Source of the DNA: Flammula alnicola
Taxonomy: Eukaryota; Basidiomycota; Agaricomycetes; Agaricales; Strophariaceae
Direction: 5' to 3'
DNA length: 64,000 nt
Assembly (NCBI GenBank): GCA_015499995.1
Contig: JADNRV010000200.1
Location: forward strand, 1-64,000
Translations under genes and position numbers: made by a program
Part shown: positions 1 through 10,278 of the stretch, piece by piece
Numbering within the stretch: the first letter of the stretch is position 1
Layout of the letters: each line of letters begins with the position of its first letter
Notes under the pieces: generated by a model
Seen by the model: only the letters and a program-made list of their open reading frames with translations
The model's database searches: none
Told to the model about the DNA's origin: nothing

Positions 1-1
1 T

Positions 2-910
2 GTGTGCATCCGCGTCGGCAACTCTCTACAACTACTAGACCCACAAACGCTACAGACATGCGATATACCTGCCCAGATCTACTGGCGGGCACCCTTCGAT
101 TCCCTGGCCTCCGTCACCGACCTTGTGGAATTCACCGTTCTCGATATCGAGCCAGACTTCACACGGCAGAAAGGCAAACTCGTTCTGGCAGACGCCCAAG
201 TCGCTCTCGGCGGTGCCTTCACCTCGACCGGGACTGTGTCAGCGGAGGATGACAACATGATGGACTATGAATCCTCCGGCCTCACGAACCAGGTCTTCCA
301 CACCCGTACACACCTCGGCGCCATCCTCCAACCGGGCGACACTGTGCTCGGCTATTTCCTCACGAACGCGAACTACAACTCGGATCACTTCGCCGAACTC
401 CCTCAATCACGGATACCCGATATCATCCTCGTGAAGAAGACGTATCCCAATCGCCGGAAGAAGAGCAAAGCTAGAAACTGGAAACTCCGCAGTATCGCGA
501 AAGAGGCGGGCGAGGACGGCGAGACGAGTGGGGCGCGCGGTGCTATCGGCCGTATGGGAGGCAGAGATCAGAAGAAGGTCGAACAGGACTACGAGTTGTT
601 CTTGCGCGATCTTGAGGAAGACCCCGAGCTGCGTTCTGGTATTAACCTTTACAAGGCACCAGAAGTCACAATGGCACCGCCCGAGCCGGTAACTCGTAAG
701 CCCAGGAAGAAGGCGCAGTTCGCTATGGATGTCGACGAGGTGGCGGTTCCTGCGGAACTCGTGAAACCGAGTGCCGTGGCTGGCGTCGAAGAAGATGCCG
801 AGGAGGAAGAGCCTGACTTCCCTGATGTCAAGCTGGATGAGCTGTTGGAGGGCTTCGATGAGATGACGCTTGGTGCTGGAGATGCAGATGGCAATGAAGA
901 GACTACCTAG
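2..910 (+). CDS. NMD3: 60S ribosomal export protein NMD3, C-terminal part (5' truncated by window edge)
   Basis: NMD3 is the adaptor that binds the 60S pre-subunit and carries the nuclear export signal read by Crm1. The visible 302 codons cover the C-terminal third. A beta-rich segment is followed by the conserved basic stretch KKTYPNRRKKSKARNWKLR (about residues 145-163), typical of NMD3, then the 'QDYELFLRDLEEDPELR' region and an acidic tail where export signals lie in this family. The reading frame is open to the first base, so the start codon and the N-terminal zinc-binding Cys motifs lie upstream of the window. No intron is visible. The stop is TAG at 908-910. Family assignment is confident from the C-terminal motifs; the gene is incomplete only because of the window edge. 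Confidence 0.93.
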   Translation: MCIRVGNSLQLLDPQTLQTCDIPAQIYWRAPFDSLASVTDLVEFTVLDIEPDFTRQKGKLVLADAQVALGGAFTSTGTVSAEDDNMMDYESSGLTNQVFHTRTHLGAILQPGDTVLGYFLTNANYNSDHFAELPQSRIPDIILVKKTYPNRRKKSKARNWKLRSIAKEAGEDGETSGARGAIGRMGGRDQKKVEQDYELFLRDLEEDPELRSGINLYKAPEVTMAPPEPVTRKPRKKAQFAMDVDEVAVPAELVKPSAVAGVEEDAEEEEPDFPDVKLDELLEGFDEMTLGAGDADGNEETT

Positions 911-3858
911 GCTAGATGGGTGCTTAGATACTGGCATCAGGGAAAAGGGAGAATGGAAATTGTAGGAAATAACTTGGAGATTACTCTCAATTGCCGGCAA
1001 TAACCCTCAATAACCTCAATTACTCAATTACCCAGAATTACCGAAAATCGGAGAGGTTCCCAGTTTATGACAGGTAATTGTGGGTAATTGGATCACAATT
1101 AGTTGGGGTTACTTCACAATTTACAGCATTTCCACTCAGTCTGATCATTTTCCATACTATTATTTATTGATATTCACATTCAAGGAGAGAAAATCAATGA
1201 TATATTCAAACTACTACTGACAAATGTAGGTACAATCGGAGACAGACATATTCTGACCAACATCATCCTACATACACCAATCTATCATGCATATTATGCA
1301 CGAAAATCTTGTCATAGTTATAAGCAGGGATTTTCGACCAAGACAAGCAATTACTTACCACTCCTCCGCACATGTCTTCCAAGATAGGCTTTATCCTTAG
1401 TTGCTAGTGTTCTAAGATTCGGAACTGTGTAAGCGCTAGAGAAGTCGAGTGAGATATTAAGCACTTACATTGACGCCATGATGGGCTCACTATATTGCAC
1501 CGAGGTACGTAGTTGGGTACAGGTTGCGAGGGAGGCCCCGGCTGCTTGGTGTTGGCATTCCGGGGTTTGTGGCATTGGTGGCGGTCCTGGATGTTGATTT
1601 ATTAGTGGGGTCGTCAGTGCTGATGGGTTGGTGGTGGCCGCGGTTGCTCATGGATCCAACAAGGGACTAGGCGAGGTGACAGTCACCAGCCCTGTTATCT
1701 GCACAAAAACAGTTGTGCATGGGTTAGTGTCATTGCATAGAATGGGCTGGGTGCCTGCTTACCGGTTGTTGTCATATCCTTGCTTGAATTCTGGCTGCTG
1801 AACGTAACGATGTTCACCGCCCTCGTTCGTGGCCTTTGCGCTTGCCTATGGGGTAGTGGACAATCTCGCAATGGAACAAGGTATGGCGGGACTAGCGACA
1901 GCCTCCAGGCCACGCATCTGCACAGAAAGGGTGGATGGACAGTCAGTGGCGTTGTACGGGGTAGTTTGCCACGTACCTGGGGACCCTCATCCTCTTCCTC
2001 ATCCTCCGTGTGCCCTTTCTTGCTGGCGTTGCTAGGCATGTGGTTCGCTGGCAACTTGCAACGTACAATATTGACGACGAACGGTCGTGCTTGTGTTTCT
2101 TGCGTCGTTGTTGTCTTCGTGGGGCTGTGGGTAAAGCAAGAGTGTGTACTTAGTCGTCAACATTGATGGTGGATTGGGTGAACAGACAGCATTCGGTGGC
2201 GGAGCGAGCGACTGGAAGATGGTGTTGATGGTAAGAGGACAAGTTCAAGTTGAACGTTGAACGTTTGAACGGAATTCAACCACGATCAACAATGTCACGT
2301 GCATCGGAGTTTGAACTGACTCGACACAATTCTCGAAATTTGTGTCAGCCACTGTGTGCGCACTGTGTCATGGTTGATAGCGACATGAGCCTTCACTCAG
2401 TGCTGATGTCTCCTGTGAGTATGCAAAACTTCTCATTCTATTCTACATTTTGCTGCATACAGTTAGATGTATTGCATCCAGATAAATTCACTATTCATAT
2501 TGAATCCCAGCATGCATCCAAGAGCCTAGTTACTTAATTTGTACCTCTGTAAAACCTCTGGATGTGCTTTAGGGAATATCAAGTAATGGAAAGAAATTCA
2601 AGAGTAATTCCCTACCTGACAAAGTATTTGAAGGAAATCAAATCAAATTTCCTCGTTATTACTCAAGCATTACCTCGGTTTCCCTAAATTACTCACAATT
2701 ACCCACGACTACTTTGGTTCCAGGAAATGGATGGAAATAAACTTGAATTTCCATTTCTCGTTTTCCCTGATGTGCGGGCGATTGGTCGGATCGTACCAAG
2801 TACTGTCGCCTTTCAAGTTGGCGAAATTGCAGTGCAATAGGATGAATACCATTCATGCATCGTGCATCAAGGCCGACGGCTCCTCGAGCTAAACAGTGAG
2901 AATAGGTAAACGCCACGCTGGCTGGGGTTGAAAGCCGTCCCATTACAGGTCGCCTGCCAGTTTGAATTTCGCTGTGAAGTATAATTGTTCAATGTTACCG
3001 AGTTCGTTCCCGGCCGGCCTCGCCATTGCAGCGAAGAGAACGTGACCCTGACTGGCTCCAGAGAACACCTCTATATGTATCGGATAAAGAAATGCATACT
3101 TACAAGGCAGATGGAAACTAGGTACATTCGCGAGTTGTCACTGCGCCACGTCTAGAGCCTGAGGTAATAGGCGGGACCGCGCTCAAGATAGTTTTATGGG
3201 AGCCTCGCCACACCTATCATTAGTACATATAACGAGAGGGCACACGAGACACGTCTGATGAAGCTGCCATAGAGTACTTCGACTGTTCTAGAGTACAGTA
3301 CTGCTGCTGGGTCATTGCCTCACCCTTTCATCGCCATCATTTCCATACTAGGACATTCTCGGCGCATTCCCTCTTTGGGTATTACCACTCAAATGGGCTC
3401 CATTCGTCTCGATTAGTGGGGTGTATTTAGGTACTGTATACTGGTATGTATTCACGTTTCACTATTACTGAATCTACCTGGATGCAGAACAACATATCTT
3501 ATTATCTATTGGGAACCAAGACGTTGCCAAGACGTTTAGCGCTCAGCCGAGTCAGCACAGCCTTGACCCAGCCAATGACCTCTAGACTTGAGAGGCCACC
3601 CTATTTCAATGTTCCCAATTACACCCTGCTCTCATTATCCTACAATGAGTTGACTGCGGCGTTATCTGTGTTCTCTGTCAATGGAACTGGAAGAACTGTC
3701 ATGGATCAAGAAACAAACAGTGAATTTTTATCCCTAATGAATGACTCCAGTGAACGCTATAAAGCTAAGAGGAAGTCGGAGCTTTGCAAGGTTCAACTAA
3801 CCCTTTATCCCAAATATTTTGTGGCCAGTACCCCGAGCCCATCGTGCTCTCAAAAACT
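911..3858. other. Long intergenic stretch without a supportable gene
   Basis: No reading frame here has coding character or recognisable homology. The stretch contains the hAT-like inverted-repeat relic listed separately, many copies of short AATTACC / GGTAATTG words near 985-1110 and 2650-2710, and a GTTGAACGTT word near 2250. From about 2780 to the lectin start at 3859 I see only the lectin's presumed promoter and no clear motif. Confidence 0.6.
935..2772. mobile_element. Possible non-autonomous hAT-like element bounded by 27 bp imperfect inverted repeats
   Basis: Bases 935-961 and the reverse complement of 2746-2772 match at 23 of 27 positions and both start CATCAGGGAAAA. A CAGGG-type terminus is common in hAT transposons. 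Inside each end are subterminal repeats of GGTAATTG / CAATTACC words, also a hAT-like habit. No transposase is encoded in the roughly 1.8 kb between them, and I could not find matching 8 bp target duplications, so this is an old or rearranged copy or a chance pairing of two related fragments. Confidence 0.4.
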
Positions 3859-4872
3859 ATGTCTGAAATTTTATACATTCCTCCCACTGGGATCTCGTTC
3901 CGCCTTATCAACTATAATAGCGGATACGTTATCGTCTCTCGCAATTCTGACCCTCAGGTCCTTCATTATGATCCTGCCAAGGGAACGCATGACGAACAGT
4001 TCTTTCAGCTCCTCCACGGAACTGGGGGTCATGCTGGCGAAGTCGCCATCAGGGGCAACGTCACTGGAAAGTTCCTGTATGTGCCGGCAGATAAAGATCA
4101 CTCTGTCTATCACACCAGTGGGGATGGCTCTGCCGAGTATAGGTTCACATTGGAGGTAAGCGTACCATCTTTATCACGGACATTATGGGTGACCAATTAA
4201 ATGCAGCCAGGGTCTGGAAAGTTGGCCAACTATTTCCGTCTCCGCGACATAGCGACTAACCAAGTTATTTACTCGCGTCGTTCCCCGGATCCGACGTTCC
4301 ACAACTATAATGCCAACAAGACAAGGTACGATGACCAATACTGGACATACCTCTTCGAGGATGTCGAAGTCGTCGACGTCCATTACAATCTCGATGCTGG
4401 GAAGATCCTGTCCACCACGCCCATCGTTGTTGGAAACCAGACTCTCAAAAACGAGACCGACGAGGAACAGACGATGTCGTTGGCGATCAATGACACCGAG
4501 AGCCAGACGTCTACTTTCCAATATAGGGTTGGCTTTACAGTCAGTGTCGGAATGAAGTTCAAGGCGGGTATACCCTTGGTCGCCGATGCGGGATTCAGCA
4601 TTAACACCTCGCTCACGAATGAGTGGACCATGGGCGAGAGCACCACGTACACCAAGAGCTATATCGTCACCTTCCCGGTGAAAGCCGGCCCTCACCAAAC
4701 CATCAAGGCAGTCTCGACGGTCAGCCGCGGTGTTCTGGAGGTCCCTTTCACAATGATCCTTAAGTCGAAAGCTACTGGATTCCAGGTCACTATGGATGGG
4801 ATCTGGAGTGGTATCTCCACCTGGGACCTTCGCCACGCCATTTCAAAGGTCGTTGAAGGCGACTACTACTAG
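3859..4872 (+). CDS. Pore-forming hemolytic lectin of the LSL / aerolysin-like family
   Basis: Two exons (3859-4155 and 4207-4872) joined over a 51 bp GT...AG intron in phase 0 give 320 residues, close to the usual length of the Laetiporus sulphureus lectin family. The N-terminal half (about residues 1-150) has the beta-trefoil lectin pattern with repeated 'YFRL' / 'FRL...Y' and 'DDQYW' / 'DEQFF' blocks. The C-terminal half is rich in alternating Ser/Thr beta strands, as in the aerolysin-type pore module, including an amphipathic stretch around 'GFTVSVGMKFKAG'. There is no signal peptide, consistent with cytosolic storage in fungal fruiting bodies. In known relatives the trefoil binds galactose-type glycans and the second module oligomerises in membranes; activity of this copy is inferred. 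The reading frame is intact. The first ATG matching the conserved N-terminus (3859) was chosen over upstream in-frame codons. Confidence 0.85.
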
Positions 4873-5379
4873 CTACTCGATTCAACTAAGCAGACCCGTG
4901 GTGAGTTGACTGCATAATCAATCAAGATTCGAGACATGTTGCTGATCATGGCACCGTTGGACCTACATATTCAAGTATTCTCCGAAAGCTTCAGAAAAGA
5001 AAAGAAATAAAAGAAATATTTAGCTTTGCAATGGACTCTCTGGTAGTGTAAGTCAAGTGTAAGTAGTACGTTTACAGTGAAATGTGCATCTTGTAGTTTG
5101 TAAAATTTTGGTAAAAATCTGAATATAATTATTCGAGGTGGTACATGTGTATTTAAACCGCATACAACACATCGGATTTGTAGCGATTGCAATACATGGA
5201 TGGTTGAAATGCGACAAGAAATTTTGGGACGTCCACAACAAGTCCACAATGCACATGCCTCAATTTCATTTCTGGCATGATAAGACTCAGTTGTCAGGTT
5301 CGCTTGATAGCGGCCTTTGAAGCTCTGTAGCAAAGGTAGGTGTACAAGTCTACTTCGCTATGAGCATATGGTAGGATGC
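4873..5379. other. Intergenic, no gene seen
   Basis: AT-rich sequence between the lectin stop and the first recognisable tyrosinase-like codons. It probably holds the lectin 3' end. No conserved frame, repeat or RNA structure was recognised. Confidence 0.5.
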
Positions 5380-5642
5380 ATGGGGTGCTATCAATACATT
5401 GATAATGCCGGTGCTATAAATATCGGGCCAGAAAAGCTGATTACCGATCACTGTCTCGTTCGCGGAGTTTCTCAGCGCGCACGCAGTCAATGGTGCCTTG
5501 AAGCAGCCCACATCTATATCTATATCTATACTATAAATCGAAGAGGGTCTTTCACACGTGACAGACAAAGACTGGTCACAGTTGCTCACAGACAAACATG
5601 TCACGTCTCTCTGCCGTTCGGACATCTAGGCCTAACGGCACG

Positions 5643-5659
5643 CCCGTGCGAAGCACGGG
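5643..5659. repeat. Internal Helitron-type palindrome
   Basis: CCCGTGC-GAA-GCACGGG repeats the hairpin of the Helitron 3' end but is not followed by CTRR. It may be a relic 3' end of an older nested copy or a subterminal element. Confidence 0.7.
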
Positions 5660-5933
5660 TCACGCGCTCGTGTATTATAAAACGACATGGGGGACAAGTT
5701 ACGTAAGACATAACTTATGTCATACACAAACGAGTGGCGGTGCACTGACGCGTCAAGCCGATTTGGAATCGATGGGCGGTCTAGCAGGTCTAGCCGATGC
5801 CTGGCGCATACGGCTCGATCTCGCACGCGCAGGTCTCGCCGTCTCGCGTTCTCACGTCCGAGTGCATCCACTACTGCACATCTCTGGGTCACGGGTAAGG
5901 GGTGCTAAACATGGGCCAGGGTAGGGTCCCGGT

Positions 5934-6015
5934 ATGCATGTAGGAGTCCTATGCATGGGTAGGTGTACTATGCATAGCCCCACGGGTAGGGGTACTATGC
6001 ACAGGTAGGAGTACT
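5934..6015. repeat. Degenerate minisatellite inside the Helitron
   Basis: Four or so imperfect units of about 20-25 bp built around TATGCATG/A and GGGTAGGNGTACT. Tandem repeats are common internal filler in non-autonomous Helitrons. Confidence 0.6.
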
Positions 6016-6860
6016 GGTTATTTCTTGCAAGTCTTTCTGCTTTAATTTAGTTGGAAATGAAACCAGGTGTTTTTTTTATAAATCTTGATTAGTTTCATAA
6101 CACACATTTTGAACTCATTTCAAGGATCAAGCTCATACACTCCAACATTGAAACATTGAAAGACCGTGCGAAGCACGGGTCAACTGCTAGTACGAGAAAT
6201 TCCGCATCGAGCTTGAAGGAGGGGATAATCGTCCCGCAGAACACGGATCAGGGCGCGTCGCTATTGGGGCGCGAGTTGGGTAATTTGTATTCTAGTCCAG
6301 GAAGTTCGTCGCCCTTGCGTTTTTCAAAGGAGGAATTCGGCAAAATTTCAGCAGTGAAACTCATATCTCTATCTCATTCTTTCTCCAGATCCTCTCTTCT
6401 TCTTGCACCACAGCAACCTCGACCGGATATGGTGGAAATGGTAGTCAATGGATTTGGACCGACGTTTAGCAGATATCGAACATAGAACGCATTGCAGAAA
6501 GCTAGAAAACAACGAAATCGCACTCGATTGTCCCCTGGATTTCAAATCTCTCGTCCCCACAACACCCATACGTGATATATAAATGGATATCAGAGAATAA
6601 CCACTGTTACATTTATCAACGAAAATAAAGATTTGCCTGTCTATCTTTTAAACGCAAACGCTCGGGTTCCCCATCCTCGATATCAATATGATTTAAACGC
6701 ATGGTTCGACGGCATATTGAAGAAAGTACCCCCACGAAGACGAAGTCGAGGTTATCATACATCCGTTCGCTGGTTATCGGATAATTCACATTGGATTCCC
6801 GTGGAATTCTGGAGGGGCCATCAGGTCAAGGAGTAAACAGGACTCAGAACGTTCTTGGCA

Positions 6861-7047
6861 TGACGACATCGCGCGCGCCACATCCCATATTTAGCTAAAG
6901 GTATCGTTCTGCCATTGACTGCGCTCTGTGAACGTTTGAACGTTGACGGGAAACCCTACTCGACGTGTTTACGTGCCAAGTACAGCGGCGCAGGCTCGTA
7001 AGACCTCTTTCCTACATCACCGCTCTCGCTCACTCATAAGACAATAA
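6861..7047. other. Short intergenic region
   Basis: Contains GAACGTTTGAACGTTGACGG near 6931, one of several dispersed copies of this word in the window. No gene seen. Confidence 0.5.
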
Positions 7048-7642
7048 GTGTCCGTGTATAAATTGGAAGGATCCAATGGGCGACTAGTGATAAAGACAGA
7101 GAAGATCTCGCAGAGGTCCTTGCTGGAACATGAGTTCGAGGTCTACACTCAGCTTAAGAATGTCGCTGGCATTCCCCGCGTAAAATATTTCAAGACATTT
7201 AGACTCTTCCGTGCCATCATCGTGGAGAACACGGGGCTGACCTTGCTTTCCTTTGTCCAGAGATACTCCGAGTTTTGGCCTGGAAAGGTGACCAAATTTC
7301 ACGTTGCTTTCTTCGCTCAACAGATGGTAAGACATTGTTCCGTTGGGTGATTAAAACTGCCTTCATGCCCCTATAGTTCAGTTGACCATCATCGAGTCAA
7401 TCCATTTGAAGGGTGTCGTGCACGGCGACATCTATCCGGCCAACTTCACCATTTCCAAGCTGACGGACTCAGAGTTGATGGTTCGATTAATTGACTTCGG
7501 AGCTGCAATGGTGTTAGGATTCGGAAGACCGAGTGTCTGGCGATGCGAGGTCCCTCTCAACCATTACTTTGCTAGCGTGCTCAGATATTGGCTGAACAAC
7601 CGATTATCCCAACAGATTGAATTTCCTCCAGTCCTGGAATAA
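7048..7642 (+). pseudogene. CK1-like protein kinase fragment
   Basis: Two exons (7048-7326 and 7382-7642, 55 bp intron) encode the middle of a protein kinase catalytic domain resembling the casein kinase 1 group. The second exon has the catalytic loop 'HGDIYPANF' (in place of HRDxKxxN: the D and N remain, the Arg and Lys are changed) and 'LIDFGAA' with an intact DFG. The ATP-binding glycine loop and any start codon are missing at the 5' end, and the product stops about 40 residues after DFG, so the activation segment and C-lobe are absent. I read it as a truncated pseudogene. A short pseudokinase cannot be fully excluded, since both exons are open. Confidence 0.65.
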
Positions 7643-8229
7643 CGCATCACCGGCGCTTGCTGCTACCATTGTGTCATACCCAGACCCATTACAAAAATCT
7701 CAATGATAATAAGGACTTGGCACGTGAAATGATGGAGAAGTGCATGAGAGTGTGCAGAGGCGGGCAGAGGCGTGACTCGGAGTCGGAAGAGGCGTGCAGT
7801 GGCGTGCAAGAAGCGTGCATGGCGTGCAGTGGCGTGCAAGAAGCGTGCGTGACGTGGTTCAGCGAAGGATTCGAATAACCTAATGATACATTTGCTCTGG
7901 CACATCAGTGAGTTAGCTAGACTATTATTGGAGTCAAACATTCGAACTCGCTTTCTCGAATCCAGCTGGCTTCAGAATCCAGATGGTTTGCATAATGAGC
8001 TGCTTCGAGCCTCGGAACTGATTAGCGCCGAGCTGATCATACTTCAATGACCAAGTTTATTTGACGTACTGGGTCAGATGGGCAGCAATCGCATTGAAGG
8101 TAAGGTTCGAACGTTTCAACGAAACAGGGATTGAGGCTCTTTGAAAAGGATTAAAAGGTGAGGATATTCTGCGAGGACCCTTCAGAGCAGAAACTCAGTA
8201 CTCAACCTCAGCTCGCTAGTTTCTTCACA
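7643..8229. other. Intergenic region upstream of the jelly-roll protein gene
   Basis: Holds the 30 bp tandem repeat listed separately and a GAACGTTTCAACGAAAC word near 8108. No gene seen. Confidence 0.5.
7791..7850. repeat. Two tandem 30 bp units
   Basis: 7791-7820 and 7821-7850 are identical except for one base at position 29 of the unit. Each unit is itself built from GCGTGCA words, so this is a young minisatellite. Confidence 0.9.
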
Positions 8230-9462
8230 ATGTTCAAGCCTTTCAAAGGTAAAGAACCTAATCACCGCACCATATAGTATTGCTGAACTCGACATATTAA
8301 AGCGCTTTTGGGCCTCCTCGTCGCCGTCAACATCGCCAGTTTTGCCGCTGCACTCGACTTCACTGGGGCGCAGTGGATTTGGATTCCAGGCCGTGCTGCA
8401 GATGGCATTACCTACCCTCCCGGCAACGCGACTTTCCGCAGGGACTATTATCCCGAGGCTGGCAAAACACCTCTCTCTGCCAACATTCTCATCACCACCG
8501 ACGACGCGTACACCTTGTATGTCAACGGCTACGAGATCGGCACAGGAGTAGACTTCACCAAGGCACAGCGATACTGCGTCCCTCTCGTGCCTGACTGCAA
8601 CGTGTTCGCCGTGGAGGGCCAGAATTATCAATATACCGGAAGCAATGTCGGCAATGCCGCTGGAGTTCTTAGCGCAATTGAAATCCGATTCACCGACGGC
8701 TTCACCGAGACCATCGTGACCGACGGAGAATGGCACGGTGTCTCTGGTGTCCCAGCCGGCTTCGAGCAGGTCGCTTTCGACGACAGTGCATGGCCCGCTG
8801 CGTTCGTCGAGGGACCATATCCGACTACCGCCCCCTGGAACGCGCCTCAGAATGCGATTACCATCCCGCCTGCTACACAGAACCCAGGCCCTAGTCTCCC
8901 GTCCGCCAGCTGGATTTGGACAAATGAGGTCGACAGTGCCGGAAATGCGCCCATTGGAGGTCGTGCCTTCCGCAAAACCGTTACTCTCCCCGCCGGCCAA
9001 TTCGTAGACACCGTGACCATGGATATCGTAGCCGACAACGCGTACACCCTCTACATCAATGGGCTCCTCGTCGGGTCCGGTCAAGATTTCCACACCGCAC
9101 AACGCTATCAAGTCAACTTCCCTCCCACTTCCACCGTCACCATCGCCGTCTACGCTGCGAATGACGGTGGGCCTGCCGGACTTCTCGCTGCAGCAGAGCT
9201 TGAGGGCTGTGCCTGCGGTTGCGCTGAGAACACCTTCATCATCACCGACGGGAACTGGAAGTACAGTACTGGAAACAGTACTGGAATCCCCGCCGGTTTT
9301 GAAAATCCTGGCTTCGACGACGCTGCCTGGCCCGCGGCTATCGTCGAAGGTCCGTATGGACAAGCGCCGTGGGGACAGGTCGCCACTCCCACAAGCAACT
9401 CTCCTCAGTCCGCTGCGATTTCGGGCGCTCCTGCTGCCCCGCCTGCTAGCGTCGTCGCCTGA
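8230..9462 (+). CDS. Secreted protein with two galactose-binding-like jelly-roll repeats
   Basis: A 19-base first exon (8230-8248), a 54 bp intron and a long second exon (8303-9462) give 392 residues. Residues 1-23 form a signal peptide. The mature protein has two homologous repeats (about 25-190 and 205-370). Each begins with 'WIW', continues through a 'DNAYTLYINGLLVG' / 'DDAYTLYVNGYEIG' strand pair, and ends with 'FDD(S/A)AWPAA(F/I)VEGPY..APW'. This pattern resembles the jelly-roll module of bacterial alpha-L-rhamnosidases and other sugar-binding domains. No glycosidase catalytic domain is present, so it is probably a secreted or wall-bound carbohydrate-binding protein. A Ser/Ala/Pro-rich tail follows. 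The function is inferred from fold resemblance only. Confidence 0.8.
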
Positions 9463-10278
9463 AAGAGAAATGGATTTCTTTCAAAGTAGACACTGAATTA
9501 GCTATTGAAGTAGGCGTTTTGAAATGTGCAGTGTTGTGATTTACCTTGTCAACTTCTGATATAGAACACGTTTCTCTTCAAAAAGTGCATGTATGCGCAT
9601 TGTCTTCACGGATGCATCGATGGCAGCCTTCTGAACCGTGAAGCGACGAATGCCCGAATATGGCAGTCTGCAGATAGTTAACCTGTGAGAATGTAAGCGT
9701 CCGCTGACTTGTAGATTTGCATCAGTTCAACGCACCAACACTCTTCAAGTTATTCGAGTCTTTTATTGATCCTAGTTCCTTCCTGTAGTGCAGAAAACCA
9801 TGTAGGAGTCATTAATAGCTTGATAGAGCGACGAGATCGGGCGTTTTTCTAGAGCATATACGCAGGCTCTAAGCTGGATCCTGTTGAGAATGAAGTAGCA
9901 GATGCCAGTTGGTAAGTCGGTGTTAGGAATGGCTAATGACGGGAGATCTGGAAGACTTGGTCGTGGAGGGAAAAGATCCTGTCATTCATCACTGAGCACA
10001 AAATGCGAGATCATAGCAAAAACGATGACAATGCATATTGGAGAGCCTCGTCATTGGAACCACATGGTTTAACACTCGCTGCTATTCATTGGACGATTAC
10101 ATACTTTGCACGAACGAATTATTGATGGAGACGTTCGGCGCAACAAGCGCCGTTACAACGGCTCATGCGTGCTATCCATTCCCGTATCTAAGAACTGGAG
10201 ATTAGTTAGGACGACGAACAAGTAAGCTGCCACCTCGACCGTCAACTCACTGAGTCACCGTCTTTCTGAGAATAGCTC
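9463..10278. other. Intergenic, no gene seen
   Basis: 3' flank of the jelly-roll gene and the region before the minus-strand hypothetical gene. No homology, repeats or RNA structures recognised. Confidence 0.5.

Larger units (their letters stand above)
5525..6190 (+). mobile_element. Small non-autonomous Helitron inside tyrosinase pseudogene A
   Basis: The 5' end begins TCTATACTATAAATC, matching the TC-start, AT-rich consensus of Helitron 5' ends. The 3' end has a short palindrome (CCGTGC-GAA-GCACGG, 6164-6178) followed 8 bases later by CTAG (6187-6190), as Helitrons require. The element sits between A (5524) and T (6191), the expected A/T target with no duplication. It is 666 bp with no Rep/helicase, so it is non-autonomous. 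It splits two parts of a tyrosinase reading frame, which independently marks its borders. A second, internal copy of the same palindrome lies at 5643-5659. Confidence 0.75.
5380..6860 (+). pseudogene. Tyrosinase pseudogene A, interrupted by a Helitron
   Basis: Translated pieces match the intact tyrosinases at 20175-21519 and 22533-23888. About 5410-5520 encodes 'GPEKLITDHCL' (homologous to the segment after CuA). Then 6191-6290 encodes 'FRIELEG' and a degenerate 'NLYSSPG'. About 6387-6445 encodes the CuB motif 'LHHSNLDRIWW'. Beyond that follow 'LDFKSL', 'CYIYQ' and, in other frames, a C-terminal piece also present in pseudogene B ('YDLNAWFDG'). Several stops and frame changes break it, and no N-terminal or CuA exon is recognisable. 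The insertion at 5525-6190 lies exactly between the two homologous blocks. Relative to pseudogene B there is also an approximately 100 bp insertion near 6748-6840. The copy cannot encode an active copper oxidase. Confidence 0.8.

Noticed and set aside
407..1000. 197-codon minus-strand frame over the NMD3 end
   Set aside because: It overlaps a conserved NMD3 coding region and shows no homology.
1780..2166. 128-codon plus-strand frame inside the hAT-like region
   Set aside because: Low-complexity composition, no conserved motif, no splice context; not a transposase.
5138..5320. Possible N-terminal or CuA exon of tyrosinase pseudogene A
   Set aside because: Translation contains scattered His but none in CuA spacing; no similarity to copies C or D.
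8182..9363. 393-codon open frame antisense to the jelly-roll gene
   Set aside because: The plus strand has a signal peptide, two clear repeats and a matching intron; the antisense frame is a codon-bias shadow.
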